The notes: a model not told the origin generated them from the letters alone. DNA of 64,000 nt from Halomonas sp. Y3 (GCF_024137965.1 NZ_CP099975.1:1674001-1738000); one strand, 5' to 3'; shown: positions 43,329 through 52,903, numbered from the stretch's first letter. Numbers and translations: made by a program.

Positions 43329-44681
43329 GTGACGCAACGGTCCGATACCTCTCCCGCCCTCGGCGTGACCCTCTGGCGCCAGACCTGGCCCATGGCCATC
43401 GGCGTGCTGGCGCTGCTCGGCTTCCAGCTGGTGGACAGCGCCTTCATCGCGCGCCTGGGTACCGCGCCCCTGGCCGCCCAGTCCTTCACCTTCCCGCTCA
43501 GCTTCCTGATCATCGGCATCCAGGTGGGCTTGGGGATCGCCATCGCCGCGCTGATCTCCCGGGCCCTGGGGGCCGGGGAGGGGGCGCGCGCCCGGCGCCT
43601 GGGCAGCCTGGTGCTGGCCGCCGGGGCCCTGGTGATCGCCCTCCTGGCGGTGGTGCTGTGGGCGGTCCAGGCGCCGGTGTTCCGCCTGCTGGGAGCCGAC
43701 GGGGCCACCCTGGCGCTGATTCGCGGCTACTGGGCGCCCCAGCTGCTGGCCGCCTGGCTGGGGGCGGCGCTCTACTTCGGCTACAGCCTGTTCCGGGCCC
43801 ACGGCGACACCCGCCTGCCGGGCAAGATGATGGTGGTCACCAGCCTGGTCAACCTGGTGCTCGACCCGCTGCTGATCTTCGGGGTCGGCCCCTGGGAGGG
43901 GCTGGGGCTGCCGGGCGCGGCCTGGGCCACGGTGATGGCCTTCGCCGTGGGGCTGGCGGTGCTGGGGCGCCGTCTCCTGGCCACCGACTGGCTGGCCCGG
44001 GAGGGGCTGGGTGCCGAGCTGCGCGCCTCGGCGCGCCCCTTCGCCGGCATCGCCGGCCCCGCCATGATCAGCCAGCTGATGCCGCCCCTGGCGGCCATGC
44101 TGGCGATTTCCGTGGTGGCAGGCCTTGGCGAGGCCTCGGTGGCCGCCTGGGGGCTGGCCAGCCGCCTGGAGACCCTCTCGCTGATGGTGGTGCTGGCCAT
44201 GACCATGTCGCTGCCGCCCTGGCTGGGGCGCTGCTACGGCGCCGGCGACTGGGACCAGGTGCACCGGCTGATGCGCCTGGCGCTCAGGGTGGTCCTGGTG
44301 TGGCAGCTGGCGCTGGGCCTGCTGATGGCCCTGGCCGCCCCCTGGCTGGCCCTGGCGCTGTCGGGCAACCCCGAGGTGCGCGACGACCTGGCCACCCTGA
44401 TCCGCTTTCTGCTGCCCAGCTACGCGGCCCTCGGCATCTGCATGATCGTGGTCTCGGCGGGCAACGCCCTGGGCTGGCCTCTGCGCGCCATGCTGATGTC
44501 CGGCGCCCGGCTCTTCCTCTTCTACCTGCCCTGCCTCTGGATCGGCGCCCGGCTGGGCGGCCTGGTCGGCCTCGCCGCCGGCGCCGCCGTCGGTAACCTG
44601 CTGGCGGGCCTCGCCGCTTGGCAGGTGCTGCGGCGCATCCTCGCCAGCCCCCGGCGCCGCGCCGCTACCGCCACCCCTTGA
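43329..44681 (+). CDS. MATE family efflux transporter
   Basis: A 450-residue protein with twelve hydrophobic segments in the two-bundle MATE arrangement (MAIGVLALLGFQLVDSAFIARLG; LGAGEGARARRLGSLVLAAGAL; AGPAMISQLMPPLAAMLA). It is predicted to export cationic drugs or metabolites using Na+ or H+. It starts with GTG 43329 after GAGCGAG. Closest in feel to NorM/DinF types, but specificity cannot be read. A 9-bp hairpin at 44709-44730 (loop CCGC) follows. Confidence 0.92.
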   Translation: MTQRSDTSPALGVTLWRQTWPMAIGVLALLGFQLVDSAFIARLGTAPLAAQSFTFPLSFLIIGIQVGLGIAIAALISRALGAGEGARARRLGSLVLAAGALVIALLAVVLWAVQAPVFRLLGADGATLALIRGYWAPQLLAAWLGAALYFGYSLFRAHGDTRLPGKMMVVTSLVNLVLDPLLIFGVGPWEGLGLPGAAWATVMAFAVGLAVLGRRLLATDWLAREGLGAELRASARPFAGIAGPAMISQLMPPLAAMLAISVVAGLGEASVAAWGLASRLETLSLMVVLAMTMSLPPWLGRCYGAGDWDQVHRLMRLALRVVLVWQLALGLLMALAAPWLALALSGNPEVRDDLATLIRFLLPSYAALGICMIVVSAGNALGWPLRAMLMSGARLFLFYLPCLWIGARLGGLVGLAAGAAVGNLLAGLAAWQVLRRILASPRRRAATATP

Positions 44682-44805
44682 TCGCTCCCCCTGGAGCCCT
44701 TGGCCGCTCGCCATGACCCGCGTCATGGCGGCCTGCGCTTCGCCTGCGCGGCGTGGCACCCGGCGGTGGGCTCAGGCATCATGGTAGCCATGCTGAAGGA
44801 GGGCC

Positions 44806-45417
44806 ATGATGGCGCGAGACGAGATGGCGCAAGATGAACTGACCGGCCTGATCCTGGCCGGCGGTCAGGGGCGGCGAATGGGTGGCGTCGACAAGGGGCT
44901 GGTGGCCTTCCGCGGCCGCCCCCTGGTGGCCCACGTCCGGGATCGGCTGGTCGGCCGGGTGGCGGAGCTGCTGATCAACGCCAACCGCAGCGAAGGCGAC
45001 TACGCCCCCCTGGCCGACCGGGTGATCGGTGACGCCGAGGGCGGCTTCCAGGGCCCGCTGATGGGGATCTACAGCGGCCTGTGCGCCGCCCGCACCCCCT
45101 GGCTGGTGGTAGCGCCCTGCGACACCCCCTCGCTGCCCCGGGAGCTGGTCCCGCGGCTGCTGGCCGGGCGCGGCGACGCCGATATCGCCGTGGCCTGGGA
45201 CGGCGAGCGCCTGCACCCGGTGGTGGCGCTGATCCGCACGGCCCTGGCCGACGACCTGGCCGCGGCCCTCGCCGCCGGCGAGCGCAAGATCGACCGCTGG
45301 TATGCCCGCCACCCCTGGTCCCGGGTCGACTTCTCCGACTGCCCGGAGGCCTTCGCCAACCTCAATACCGACGACGACAGGCGCCGCCTCGAGACGGCGC
45401 GGCACGAGGAGCCCTGA
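44806..45417 (+). CDS. mobA: molybdenum cofactor guanylyltransferase
   Basis: Links GMP from GTP to molybdopterin to give the MGD cofactor. The 203-residue product has the nucleotide loop LILAGGQGRRMGGVDKGLV and the GTP/Mg region VVAPCDTPSLP. AAGGAGGG precedes the start; ATG 44806 or 44809 is possible. It is the first gene of mobA-mobB-moeA-moaCD-moaE-moaA. Confidence 0.95.
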   Translation: MMARDEMAQDELTGLILAGGQGRRMGGVDKGLVAFRGRPLVAHVRDRLVGRVAELLINANRSEGDYAPLADRVIGDAEGGFQGPLMGIYSGLCAARTPWLVVAPCDTPSLPRELVPRLLAGRGDADIAVAWDGERLHPVVALIRTALADDLAAALAAGERKIDRWYARHPWSRVDFSDCPEAFANLNTDDDRRRLETARHEEP

Positions 45418-45420
45418 GCC

Positions 45421-46008
45421 ATGAGCGCAAGCGTTCCGACCCGGCTGCCGCTGGACGAGGGGCTGCCGCTGCTGGGCATCGCCGCCTGGAGCGGCACCGG
45501 CAAGACCACCCTGCTCGAGGCCCTGCTGCCGCTGCTCCATGACCGCGGCCTCAGGGTGGCGGTGATCAAGCACGCCCACCACACCTTCGATGTCGACCAG
45601 CCCGGCAAGGACAGCCATCGCCTGCGCCGGGCCGGCGCCGCCCCCATGCTGGTGGCCTCCCGGGAGCGCCTGGCGCTGATGATGGAGACCCCCGGCCAGG
45701 AGGAGCCGGACCTGGCGAAGCTGGTGGCGCTGGTCGCTACCCAGGACCCCGACCTGGTGCTGGTGGAGGGGTTCAAGGCCTGGCCGCTGCCCAAGCTCGA
45801 GCTGCATCGCCCGGCGCTGGGCAAGCCCCTGCGCGTGGCCGAGGACCCCTGGGTGCGCGCCGTGGCCTCGGATGCCCCCCTGACGCTGCCTCACGGGGTC
45901 GAGGCGCTGGACCTCAACGATCGCGAGGCCCTGGCGGACTGGATCGCCGCCTGGCCCGCCCGCTGGCTCGACGAGCGTGCCCCCCGGGCCGAGGAGGCCA
46001 CCCCATGA
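45421..46008 (+). CDS. mobB: molybdopterin-guanine dinucleotide biosynthesis adaptor MobB
   Basis: A 195-residue P-loop GTP-binding protein that assists MobA. Walker A is GIAAWSGTGKTTLLEALLP and the typical KHAHHTFDVDQPGKDSHRLRRAGA follows. VLVEGFKAWPLPKLELHR is the family's conserved Walker-B-like region. It lies 3 bp after mobA and overlaps moeA by 4 bp. Confidence 0.95.
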   Translation: MSASVPTRLPLDEGLPLLGIAAWSGTGKTTLLEALLPLLHDRGLRVAVIKHAHHTFDVDQPGKDSHRLRRAGAAPMLVASRERLALMMETPGQEEPDLAKLVALVATQDPDLVLVEGFKAWPLPKLELHRPALGKPLRVAEDPWVRAVASDAPLTLPHGVEALDLNDREALADWIAAWPARWLDERAPRAEEATP

Positions 46009-47273
46009 CCCTCTCCTGCTTCGAGCTCGGCGAACGCATGCTGACGGTGGAGGAGGCACGGGAGGCGGTGCTCGCCCTGGCCGAGGGCCCGCTGCCCGCC
46101 GAGGCGGTCGCGCTCGCCGCCGCCCACGGCCGCGTGCTGGCCGAGGCGCTGGTCTCGCCCATCGACGTGCCCCAGTGCACCAACGCCGCCATGGACGGCA
46201 TCGCTCTGGCCTGGCCGGCGGCGGGTCCTCCGGCTGAGGGGTTCCTGCGGGTCGCCGAGATCCATGCTGGCCACGCCGCCGCGCTCACCCTGGGGCCCGG
46301 CGAGTGTGCCGGCATCACCACCGGCGCGCCGCTGCCGGCGGGGGCCGACAGCGTGATCATGCGCGAGCAGCTGGCGGAGGAGGAGGGCGCCGACGGCCGC
46401 CTGCGGGTGAGGGTCAATCGCCCCGAGCGAGTGAGGCGCGGCCAGAACGTGCGCCGGGCCGGGGAGGATATCCCCCAGGGCAGCCTGGCCCTGGCCGCCG
46501 GGACCCGGCTCGGTGCCGCCGAGCTTGGCCTGCTCGCCTCCCTGGGGTGCGCCGAGGCGGCGGTGCGCCGCCGGCCCCGGGTGGCGCTCTTCTCCACCGG
46601 TGACGAGGTGACCGCCCCGGGCGCGCCGCTGCCCGCCGCCGGCATCTTCGATGCCAACCGTTTCAGCCTGATGGCGCTGGCCGCCGAGCGCGGCGCCGAG
46701 GTGATCGACCTGGGCATCCTGCCCGACAGCCGCGTCGCCATCGGCGAGGCCCTGGCCCGGGCCGCCGAGGAGGCGGACCTGGTGATCACCAGCGGCGGGG
46801 TCTCGGTAGGCGACGCCGACCATACCCGGGCGGCCCTGGCCGAGCAGGGAGAGCTCGGCTTCTGGAAGATCGCCATCCGTCCCGGCCGCCCCCTGGCCTG
46901 CGGGCGCCTCGGGCCCCGGGGCACGCCCTTCCTGGGGCTGCCGGGCAACCCGGTGGCGGCCATGGTCACCTTCCTGCAGTTTGCCGCGCCCCTGCTGGCC
47001 CGCCTCCAGGGGCGAGAGCCGACGGCCGCGCCGCGCCTGGTGGCGGTGGCCGAGCACGAGCTCGGAAGCCGCCCCGGCCGGGTCGACTATCTGCGCGGGG
47101 TCTACCGCAGCGACGCCGAGGGGCGGCTGCGGGTCGCCGGCATCGGCGCCCAGGGCTCCGGCATCCTCTCCTCCATGGCGCAGGCCAACTGCCTGATCGA
47201 GATCACCGCCGAGCGCGCCGCCGTAGCCGCCGGCGAGGCGGTGACCATCCACCCCCTGTTCCGTTTTCCGTGA
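46005..47273 (+). CDS. moeA: molybdopterin molybdenumtransferase MoeA
   Basis: Inserts molybdate into adenylated molybdopterin. The 422-residue product shows the MoeA N-terminal domain ([11 protein letters not shown]), [16 protein letters not shown], the MoCF-binding domain ([28 protein letters not shown]) and the C-terminal beta domain. [13 protein letters not shown] is a signature stretch. Confidence 0.96.
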   Translation: MTLSCFELGERMLTVEEAREAVLALAEGPLPAEAVALAAAHGRVLAEALVSPIDVPQCTNAAMDGIALAWPAAGPPAEGFLRVAEIHAGHAAALTLGPGECAGITTGAPLPAGADSVIMREQLAEEEGADGRLRVRVNRPERVRRGQNVRRAGEDIPQGSLALAAGTRLGAAELGLLASLGCAEAAVRRRPRVALFSTGDEVTAPGAPLPAAGIFDANRFSLMALAAERGAEVIDLGILPDSRVAIGEALARAAEEADLVITSGGVSVGDADHTRAALAEQGELGFWKIAIRPGRPLACGRLGPRGTPFLGLPGNPVAAMVTFLQFAAPLLARLQGREPTAAPRLVAVAEHELGSRPGRVDYLRGVYRSDAEGRLRVAGIGAQGSGILSSMAQANCLIEITAERAAVAAGEAVTIHPLFRFP

Positions 47274-47283
47274 GGCACCCTTC

Positions 47284-48120
47284 ATGTCACTGACCCATCT
47301 CAACGCCCGCGGCGAGGCCCATATGGTCGACGTTGCCGACAAGCCGGAGAGTCGCCGCGAGTCCAGCGCCTCCGGGCGCATCCAGATGCATCCCGACACC
47401 CTGGCGCTGCTCGCCGAGGGCGGCCTGCCCAAGGGTGACGTCCTGGCCACGGCGCGCATCGCCGGCATCCAGGCCGCCAAGCGCACCCACGAACTGATTC
47501 CCCTCTGCCATGCCCTGGCGCTCTCCAAGGTGGTCATCGACTTTACCCTGGACGAGGCGGCGAGCTGCGTCGAGGTGAGGGCCACCTGCCGGCTCAACGG
47601 CCGCACCGGGGTCGAGATGGAGGCGCTGACCGCGGTCTCCGTGGCCTGTCTGACCCTCTACGACATGTGCAAGGCGGTGGACAAGGAGATGGAGATCGGC
47701 GCCATCCACCTCGACACCAAGACCGGCGGCAAGTCCGGCGACTATCGCCGGGAGGGCGCGGCGGCCGCCGCCGAACCGGTGGTGCGTGCCGTCGACGGCC
47801 CCATCGTCACCGGTGAGGGACAGGCCGGCCAGGTCGCGCTGGGCAGCCGCTGCGACATCGCCGCCCCCTGCGTCCGCGTGAAGTGCCTGGCCGAGCTGCG
47901 CGAGCGCCTGGGCGTCGGCGACGTTTCCATGCCCCTGGGCGACCTCGAACGCACCGACGTGGCCGGCCTGAAGGCGGCCCTCAAGACGCTCGACCCGCGC
48001 TTCTCGCGCCTCGACGAGGGCCGGGTGCTCTGCGCCGTCAACCAGGTGATGGCCAGCGACAGCACGCCGCTCACCGACGACGATGAAGTGGCCTTTTTTC
48101 CCCCCGTGACCGGAGGCTGA
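47284..48120 (+). CDS. MoaC-MoaD fusion protein
   Basis: One 278-residue frame carries two cofactor-synthesis proteins. Residues about 1-158 are MoaC (cyclic pyranopterin monophosphate synthase: [59 protein letters not shown]). Residues about 199-278 are MoaD, the small MPT-synthase subunit ([12 protein letters not shown] ... [30 protein letters not shown]) with the free C-terminal Gly-Gly needed for thiocarboxylation. The Ala-rich linker of about 40 residues has the high third-position GC of coding sequence. No ATG stands at the expected MoaD start, although an internal GTG start cannot be excluded. moaE follows 4 bp downstream. Confidence 0.85.
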   Translation: MSLTHLNARGEAHMVDVADKPESRRESSASGRIQMHPDTLALLAEGGLPKGDVLATARIAGIQAAKRTHELIPLCHALALSKVVIDFTLDEAASCVEVRATCRLNGRTGVEMEALTAVSVACLTLYDMCKAVDKEMEIGAIHLDTKTGGKSGDYRREGAAAAAEPVVRAVDGPIVTGEGQAGQVALGSRCDIAAPCVRVKCLAELRERLGVGDVSMPLGDLERTDVAGLKAALKTLDPRFSRLDEGRVLCAVNQVMASDSTPLTDDDEVAFFPPVTGG

Positions 48121-48124
48121 GGCG

Positions 48125-48574
48125 ATGATTCGAGTACAGCAGGCGCCCTTCGATGCCGGCGCCGAACAGCAGGCCCTGCTCGCCGGGCGCACCGATATCG
48201 GCGCCGTGGTCTGCTTTACCGGCCTGGTCCGCGACTTCAACGAGACGCCGGAGGTCACCGCCCTGACCCTGGAGCACTACCCCGGCATGACCGAGTCGGC
48301 CCTGGAGGCGATCGTGGTCGAGGCCGAGGCGCGCTGGCCCCTGGACGGCGTGCGGGTGATTCATCGGGTTGGACGACTGGCCCCCGGAGACCCTATCGTG
48401 TTGGTAGCGGTGGCCAGCGCCCATCGGCGGGCGGCCTTCGAGGCCTGTGATTTCATCATGGACTACCTCAAGACCCGCGCCCCCTTCTGGAAGAAGGAGC
48501 ACGCTACCGGCGGTGACTACTGGGTCGCCGAGCGCGACTCCGACCACGCCGACGCCAGCCGCTGGGAGGCCTGA
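48125..48574 (+). CDS. moaE: molybdopterin synthase catalytic subunit MoaE
   Basis: Large subunit of MPT synthase; takes sulfur from the MoaD thiocarboxylate. The 149-residue product has GAVVCFTGLVRDFN, ALTLEHYPGMTESALEAI, HRVGRLAPGDPIVLVAVASAHRRAAFEACDFIMDYLKTRAPFWKKE (positions about 81-125), with the catalytic Lys residues in the last stretch. It lies directly after the MoaC-MoaD fusion. Confidence 0.96.
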   Translation: MIRVQQAPFDAGAEQQALLAGRTDIGAVVCFTGLVRDFNETPEVTALTLEHYPGMTESALEAIVVEAEARWPLDGVRVIHRVGRLAPGDPIVLVAVASAHRRAAFEACDFIMDYLKTRAPFWKKEHATGGDYWVAERDSDHADASRWEA

Positions 48575-48616
48575 TCACGCTGCCGCCATTCTCGCCCACC
48601 TGCCCGGAGAGAGACC

Positions 48617-49618
48617 ATGACAACGCTGCCCCCTGAGCTGATCGACGACTTCGGCAGGCGCGTGCGCTATGTGCGAATCTCGGTGACCGATCGCTGCGAC
48701 TTTCGCTGCGTCTACTGCATGAGCGAGGAGATGACCTTCCTGCCCCGGGCCCAGGTGCTGACCCTGGAGGAGCTGGCCCTGGTGGCCCGGGCCTTCGTCG
48801 AGCTGGGGGTGGAGAAGGTGCGCCTGACCGGCGGCGAACCCCTGGTGCGCCGCGATATCGACCGGCTGGTCGGCGAGATCGGCGCGCTGCCCGGGCTCAG
48901 GGACTTCGCCATGACCACCAACGGTGCCGGGCTCGGTCGCTTTGCGGCGAAGCTGCGCGCCGGGGGCCTCGGGCGGCTCAATATCAGCCTGGACTCCCTG
49001 GACCCGGCGCGCTTTCGCCGGCTCACCCGCACCGGGGAGCTTGCCCGGGTCATCGACGGCATTCGCGCCGCCCGGGAGGCGGGCTTCCAGCGCATCAAGC
49101 TCAATGCGGTCATCCTCAAGGGGCGCAACGACGACGAGGTGCTCGACCTGGTCGACTTCGCCCGGCGTGAGCGCCTCGATATCAGCTTTATCGAAGAGAT
49201 GCCCCTGGGGGATGTCTCCGACCATCGCCGGGACGAGACCTTCTGCTCCAGCGACGAGGTCCAGGCGCGGATCGAGGCGCGCTATCCGCTGCTGCCGACC
49301 ACCGAGTCCACCCTGGGCCCCTCGCGCTACTTCCGCATGGCCGACAGCGAGAGCCGCGTCGGTTTTATCTCCCCTCACAGCCACAACTTCTGCGCCAGCT
49401 GCAACCGGGTTCGGGTGACGGTGGAGGGGCGCCTGCTGCTGTGTCTGGGCAACGAGCACTCCGTTGACCTGCGTCGGGTGCTGCGCGCCCACCCCGGGGA
49501 TATCGACGCGCTCAAGCGCGCCATCGTGGCCGCCATGCCCCTCAAGCCCGAGCGCCACCACTTCACCACCGACGGCGACGTTCAGGTGGTCCGCTTCATG
49601 AACATGACCGGCGGTTAA
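48617..49618 (+). CDS. moaA: GTP 3',8-cyclase MoaA
   Basis: Radical SAM enzyme that starts cofactor synthesis from GTP. The 333-residue product has the N-terminal cluster Cys27, Cys31, Cys34 ([10 protein letters not shown]), [11 protein letters not shown] for SAM binding, and the C-terminal cluster motif [20 protein letters not shown]. The terminal Gly-Gly (MTGG) required for activity is present. A terminator follows. Confidence 0.97.
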   Translation: MTTLPPELIDDFGRRVRYVRISVTDRCDFRCVYCMSEEMTFLPRAQVLTLEELALVARAFVELGVEKVRLTGGEPLVRRDIDRLVGEIGALPGLRDFAMTTNGAGLGRFAAKLRAGGLGRLNISLDSLDPARFRRLTRTGELARVIDGIRAAREAGFQRIKLNAVILKGRNDDEVLDLVDFARRERLDISFIEEMPLGDVSDHRRDETFCSSDEVQARIEARYPLLPTTESTLGPSRYFRMADSESRVGFISPHSHNFCASCNRVRVTVEGRLLLCLGNEHSVDLRRVLRAHPGDIDALKRAIVAAMPLKPERHHFTTDGDVQVVRFMNMTGG

Positions 49619-49678
49619 GGGCGACCGCCGGGGCGCTTTCGACGCTTATCCAGCCGCGCTTTGCCTCACCATCGCGAC

Positions 49679-49710
49679 GAAATTCCCGCCCCTCACGGCG
49701 GGAATTTCTT
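49679..49710 (+). terminator. terminator after moaA
   Basis: A perfect 12-bp stem (49679-49690 with 49697-49708, loop CCTCAC) is followed by TTGCT. It closes the cofactor operon 60 bp after moaA. Confidence 0.8.
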
Positions 49711-49793
49711 GCTAATACGTGCATGATGCATATACTTTTGTCAGACACATAGCAGCAATAACCCGTCTCGTTTTCTGGTTCAGGAGGGGACCC

Positions 49794-50084
49794 ATGTCCA
49801 GCGAATCCCTGGAGCGCATCGCGCGCAACAAGAACGTCGCCCGCGCTGCCGCTCGCCAGCTCAGCATGGAGCAGCTGCACAAGCTCTCCGAGGTCATCGA
49901 GGAGGTGATCGAGCTGAAGAAGGATGAGGAGCGCCAGCGTCAGGAAGAGGAGCAGCAAAAGGAACGCAAGCGCAACGAGATTCTCGAGGCGATCAGCGAA
50001 GCGGGCCTCTCGGTGGACGACCTGGTTACCGAACCGCCACGTCGCAAGCGCGGCCGTCCGCCCAAGAACGCCACCAAGGCGTAG
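49794..50084 (+). CDS. small H-NS-like protein with C-terminal AT-hook
   Basis: A 96-residue protein. Residues about 4-77 resemble the H-NS N-terminal and central oligomerisation regions: ARNKNVARAAARQLSMEQLHKLSEVIEEVIELKKDEE aligns with the H-NS helices (positions about 10-46), then a highly charged coiled coil ends GLSVDDLV, like GIDPNELL in H-NS. Instead of the roughly 45-residue H-NS DNA-binding domain, it ends in RRKRGRPPKNATKA, an AT-hook (RGRP core). AGGAGGGG lies 3 nt before the ATG. The 5' region is AT-rich. It is monocistronic, flanked by terminators. A nucleoid-binding role is inferred. Confidence 0.75.
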   Translation: MSSESLERIARNKNVARAAARQLSMEQLHKLSEVIEEVIELKKDEERQRQEEEQQKERKRNEILEAISEAGLSVDDLVTEPPRRKRGRPPKNATKA

Positions 50085-50130
50085 GCTAGAGCCCCGCGCT
50101 CCTTCAGGCCGGCACCGGCCGCACTGCAGC

Positions 50131-50162
50131 AAAAAAGCCGCTCCGGGAGAGCGGCTTTTTTT
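50131..50162. terminator. bidirectional terminator after the H-NS-like gene
   Basis: A 13-bp stem with A6 on the left and T7 on the right (50131-50143 with 50149-50161, loop CGGGA). It serves both converging genes. Confidence 0.95.
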
Positions 50163-50182
50163 GCATGCTTTTCCGGGAAAGC

Positions 50183-51895
50183 CTAGCCGACTTCCCTGGC
50201 ATGGGGGGCCTCCACCGCCATGATCTGCAGGTGGATATCCGGCAGGCGGCGCAGGTGGTCGGCGAACCAGCCGATCAGGCGAGGCTGCAGGGCCAGGCGC
50301 AGCTCCGCCAGGGTCTCGGCGGTGATCGAGGCCAGGGCGTCATCCAGCCAGTCGCTGAAGGCGTCTTCGTCGATGGGGCTCGCCTGGCTGGCGTCCAGCA
50401 TCAGCCGGCCGATCCGGGTCCAGCCCCCCTCGCCGGTGGAGGCCACCGAGAGCGCCAGGTAGAGGCTGCCGTGGCGGGGGCCGTGGCGCTCCGCGGCCAG
50501 GCCCGGCAGCGGCGCCACGGCGTTCTGGCTGACGATGCAGGGCGGCTGGGGGTGGCGGGACTCCAGGGTGAGGCCCTCGCCGTCCAGGCGGATCAGGTCG
50601 CCGTTGACCGGCACCAGGGGCGCCTCGATGCCGAGCGCCTCGGCCAGCTCGCAGTGGGCCTGCTGGTGGCGGGCCTCGCCGTGCACCGGCAGCAGCCGGC
50701 GGGGGCGGACCCAGCCGTAGAAGGTGCGCAGCTCCTCCTGGGCGGGGTGTCCCGAGGCGTGCAGCTCCGGATGGTTGAACTCGTCGAGCAGCGTCACCCC
50801 CAGGCGCCTGAGCCCGTTCTTGAGACGCTCGATCAGTAGCTCGTTGCCGGGAATCGCCTTGGCCGAGAAGATCACGCTGTCGCCGGGGCCCAGCTCCATG
50901 GCGTGGTGGCGCCCCCGGGCCAGGCGGCTGAGCGCCGCCCGGGGCTCCCCCTGGCTGCCGGTGGCGATCACCAGCACCTCCTCCGGCGGCAGGTAGCCGA
51001 GGTCGGCGGTGGGCACCAGGGGCGGGAAGTCGTCCAGGTAGCCCAGGCCCCGGGCCACCGCCACCATGCGCTCCATGGAGCGCCCCATCAGGCTCACCCG
51101 GCGGCCCGCCCGGTGGGCGGCGCGGCCGATGGCCAGCACCCGGGCCAGGTTGCTGGCGAAGCAGGACACCACCACCCGCCCCTGGCAGGCGGCAATGGTG
51201 TGCTCGAGGGCCCGGGCCACCTCGCCCTCGCTGCGGGAGTGGCCGGGCAGGGGAGCATTGGTGGAGTCGCCCACCACCAGGTCCACCGGGCCGATGGCGC
51301 GGAAGGTCGAGGCGGCGATGGGGCGGCCGATCAGCGGCTCGGGGTCGAGCTTCCAGTCGCCGGTATGCAGCACCCGATGCTCGCCGGCGGCCAGCAGCAG
51401 GGCGCAGCTCTCGGGGATGGAGTGGGACACCGGCAGGTAGCGCAGGGTGAAGGGGCCGCTCTCCAGGGCCTCGCCGGGTTCGATGACCTGAATGGCGTCG
51501 GTGGCGAGCCCCCGCTCCACGAACTTGGCGCGCAGCAGGCCCGCGGCCAGGGGCGTGGCGTGGATCGGACAGCCCCACTTCGGCCACAGCCAGGCGGCGG
51601 CGCCGATATGGTCCTCATGGCCGTGGGTGATGATCAGCGCCCGGGGTCGGATGCCGAGGGTGGCCAGCAGCTCGAGATTGGGCACCTGAAGCGGGCTGTC
51701 GGGGAGATCCTGGCGGATCATCATCCCGCAGTCCACGGCCACCCACTCCTCGGCGAAGCCGTAGAGGCTCAGGTTCATGCCGATCTCGCCGCAGCCGCCC
51801 AGGGGGAGGAAGTGCAGGGGAGGGCGGCGGCGGGGGCGAATCTGGACTCTGGGCTGGGGCATGGGGCGCGGCGGGCTCGAAAAGTGTTCCTTCAC
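50183..51895 (-). CDS. RNase J-type metallo-beta-lactamase/beta-CASP hydrolase
   Basis: The 570-residue product has the RNase J layout. The MBL motifs are PLGGCGEIGMNLSLYG, DCGMMIRQ and THGHEDHIGA; the beta-CASP region has VIATGSQGEPRAALSRLARG; then HASGHPAQEELRTFYGWVRPRRLLPVHGEARHQQAH (positions about 385-420) supplies the late metal and substrate residues. A divergent C-terminal domain follows. It is predicted to be an endo/5'-exoribonuclease. GTG 51893-51895 is the longest start; ATG 51860-51862 (MPQPRVQ) is an alternative, and neither has a good ribosome-binding site. Confidence 0.85.
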   Translation of the reverse strand: MKEHFSSPPRPMPQPRVQIRPRRRPPLHFLPLGGCGEIGMNLSLYGFAEEWVAVDCGMMIRQDLPDSPLQVPNLELLATLGIRPRALIITHGHEDHIGAAAWLWPKWGCPIHATPLAAGLLRAKFVERGLATDAIQVIEPGEALESGPFTLRYLPVSHSIPESCALLLAAGEHRVLHTGDWKLDPEPLIGRPIAASTFRAIGPVDLVVGDSTNAPLPGHSRSEGEVARALEHTIAACQGRVVVSCFASNLARVLAIGRAAHRAGRRVSLMGRSMERMVAVARGLGYLDDFPPLVPTADLGYLPPEEVLVIATGSQGEPRAALSRLARGRHHAMELGPGDSVIFSAKAIPGNELLIERLKNGLRRLGVTLLDEFNHPELHASGHPAQEELRTFYGWVRPRRLLPVHGEARHQQAHCELAEALGIEAPLVPVNGDLIRLDGEGLTLESRHPQPPCIVSQNAVAPLPGLAAERHGPRHGSLYLALSVASTGEGGWTRIGRLMLDASQASPIDEDAFSDWLDDALASITAETLAELRLALQPRLIGWFADHLRRLPDIHLQIMAVEAPHAREVG

Positions 51896-52009
51896 TATAC
51901 GGGAAGGCGCCCGGGCGCCACAACGCGGGGCGTGGCGAGGGTGTCGGAAACCGCTGTTTTCGCTACACTAGCGACCCTTCGAATGTCAGCCGCAAACCAG
52001 AGTGCCGTC

Positions 52010-52864
52010 ATGTCACACTACTACCGCCTGGTGGTCTCCTGCCCCGATCGGGTAGGCATCGTCTCCCGCGTCTCCGGCTTTATCGCCGGTCACGGCGGCT
52101 CCATCACCGAGGCGAGCCAGCACTCCGACCTGGAGACCGGCCGCTTCTTCATGCGCTACGAGATCCTCGCCGACTCCATCAACATGCCCCCCGAGGCGCT
52201 GCGCGAGGCCTTCGCGCCCATCGCCGAGGAGTTCGACATGACCTGGGCGCTGACCGACACCCGCCAGCGCCCGCGGGTGGTGCTGATGGTCTCCCGGGAG
52301 TCCCACTGCCTGGTGGACCTGCTCTACCGCTGGACCGCCGGCGAGCTCGACTGCGACATCGCCGCGGTGATCTCCAACCACGAGACCATGCGCGGCCTGG
52401 CCGAGTGGCACGGCATTCCCTACCACCATGTCCCGGTGGACCCCGCCGACAAGCAGCCCGCCTTCGACGAGGTGGCCCGCCTGGTGGAGGAGCTGCGCGC
52501 CGACTGCGTGGTGCTGGCCCGCTACATGCAGATCCTGCCGCCGGCCCTCTGCGAACGCTACGCCGGCCGGGTGATCAATATCCATCACAGCTTCCTGCCC
52601 TCCTTCGCCGGGGCCAAGCCCTATCACCAGGCCTACGAGCGCGGCGTCAAGCTGATCGGCGCCACCTGCCACTACGTCACCGAGGAGCTCGACGCCGGCC
52701 CCATCATCGAGCAGGACATCCACCGGGTCAGCCACTGCCACACCCCGGATGACCTGGTGCGCTTCGGGCGGGACGTGGAGAAGGCGGTGCTGGCCCGGGG
52801 GCTGCGCTGGCACCTGCAGGATCGCGTGCTGATCCACGGCAACAAGACGGTGGTCTTCGCCTGA
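52010..52864 (+). CDS. purU: formyltetrahydrofolate deformylase
   Basis: Hydrolyses 10-formyl-THF to formate and THF. The 284-residue product has an N-terminal ACT domain (about 5-85; LVVSCPDRVGIVSRVSGFIAGHGGSI) and a formyltransferase-like domain with the active-site NIHHSFLPSFAGAKPYHQAYERGVKLIGATCHYVTEELDAGPIIEQD (positions about 197-243). The catalytic Asn, His and Asp are in place. An in-frame ATG lies 27 bp upstream; neither has a strong Shine-Dalgarno. Confidence 0.96.
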   Translation: MSHYYRLVVSCPDRVGIVSRVSGFIAGHGGSITEASQHSDLETGRFFMRYEILADSINMPPEALREAFAPIAEEFDMTWALTDTRQRPRVVLMVSRESHCLVDLLYRWTAGELDCDIAAVISNHETMRGLAEWHGIPYHHVPVDPADKQPAFDEVARLVEELRADCVVLARYMQILPPALCERYAGRVINIHHSFLPSFAGAKPYHQAYERGVKLIGATCHYVTEELDAGPIIEQDIHRVSHCHTPDDLVRFGRDVEKAVLARGLRWHLQDRVLIHGNKTVVFA

Positions 52865-52903
52865 CCCGCCCGTCCGAACGGCCACGTCCAAGGAGGAACG
52901 CCC

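Noticed and set aside
44709-44730. Hairpin after the MATE gene as an intrinsic terminator
   Set aside because: The stem is only 9 bp and is followed by GC-rich sequence with no T-run. It is mentioned in the MATE entry but not called as a terminator.
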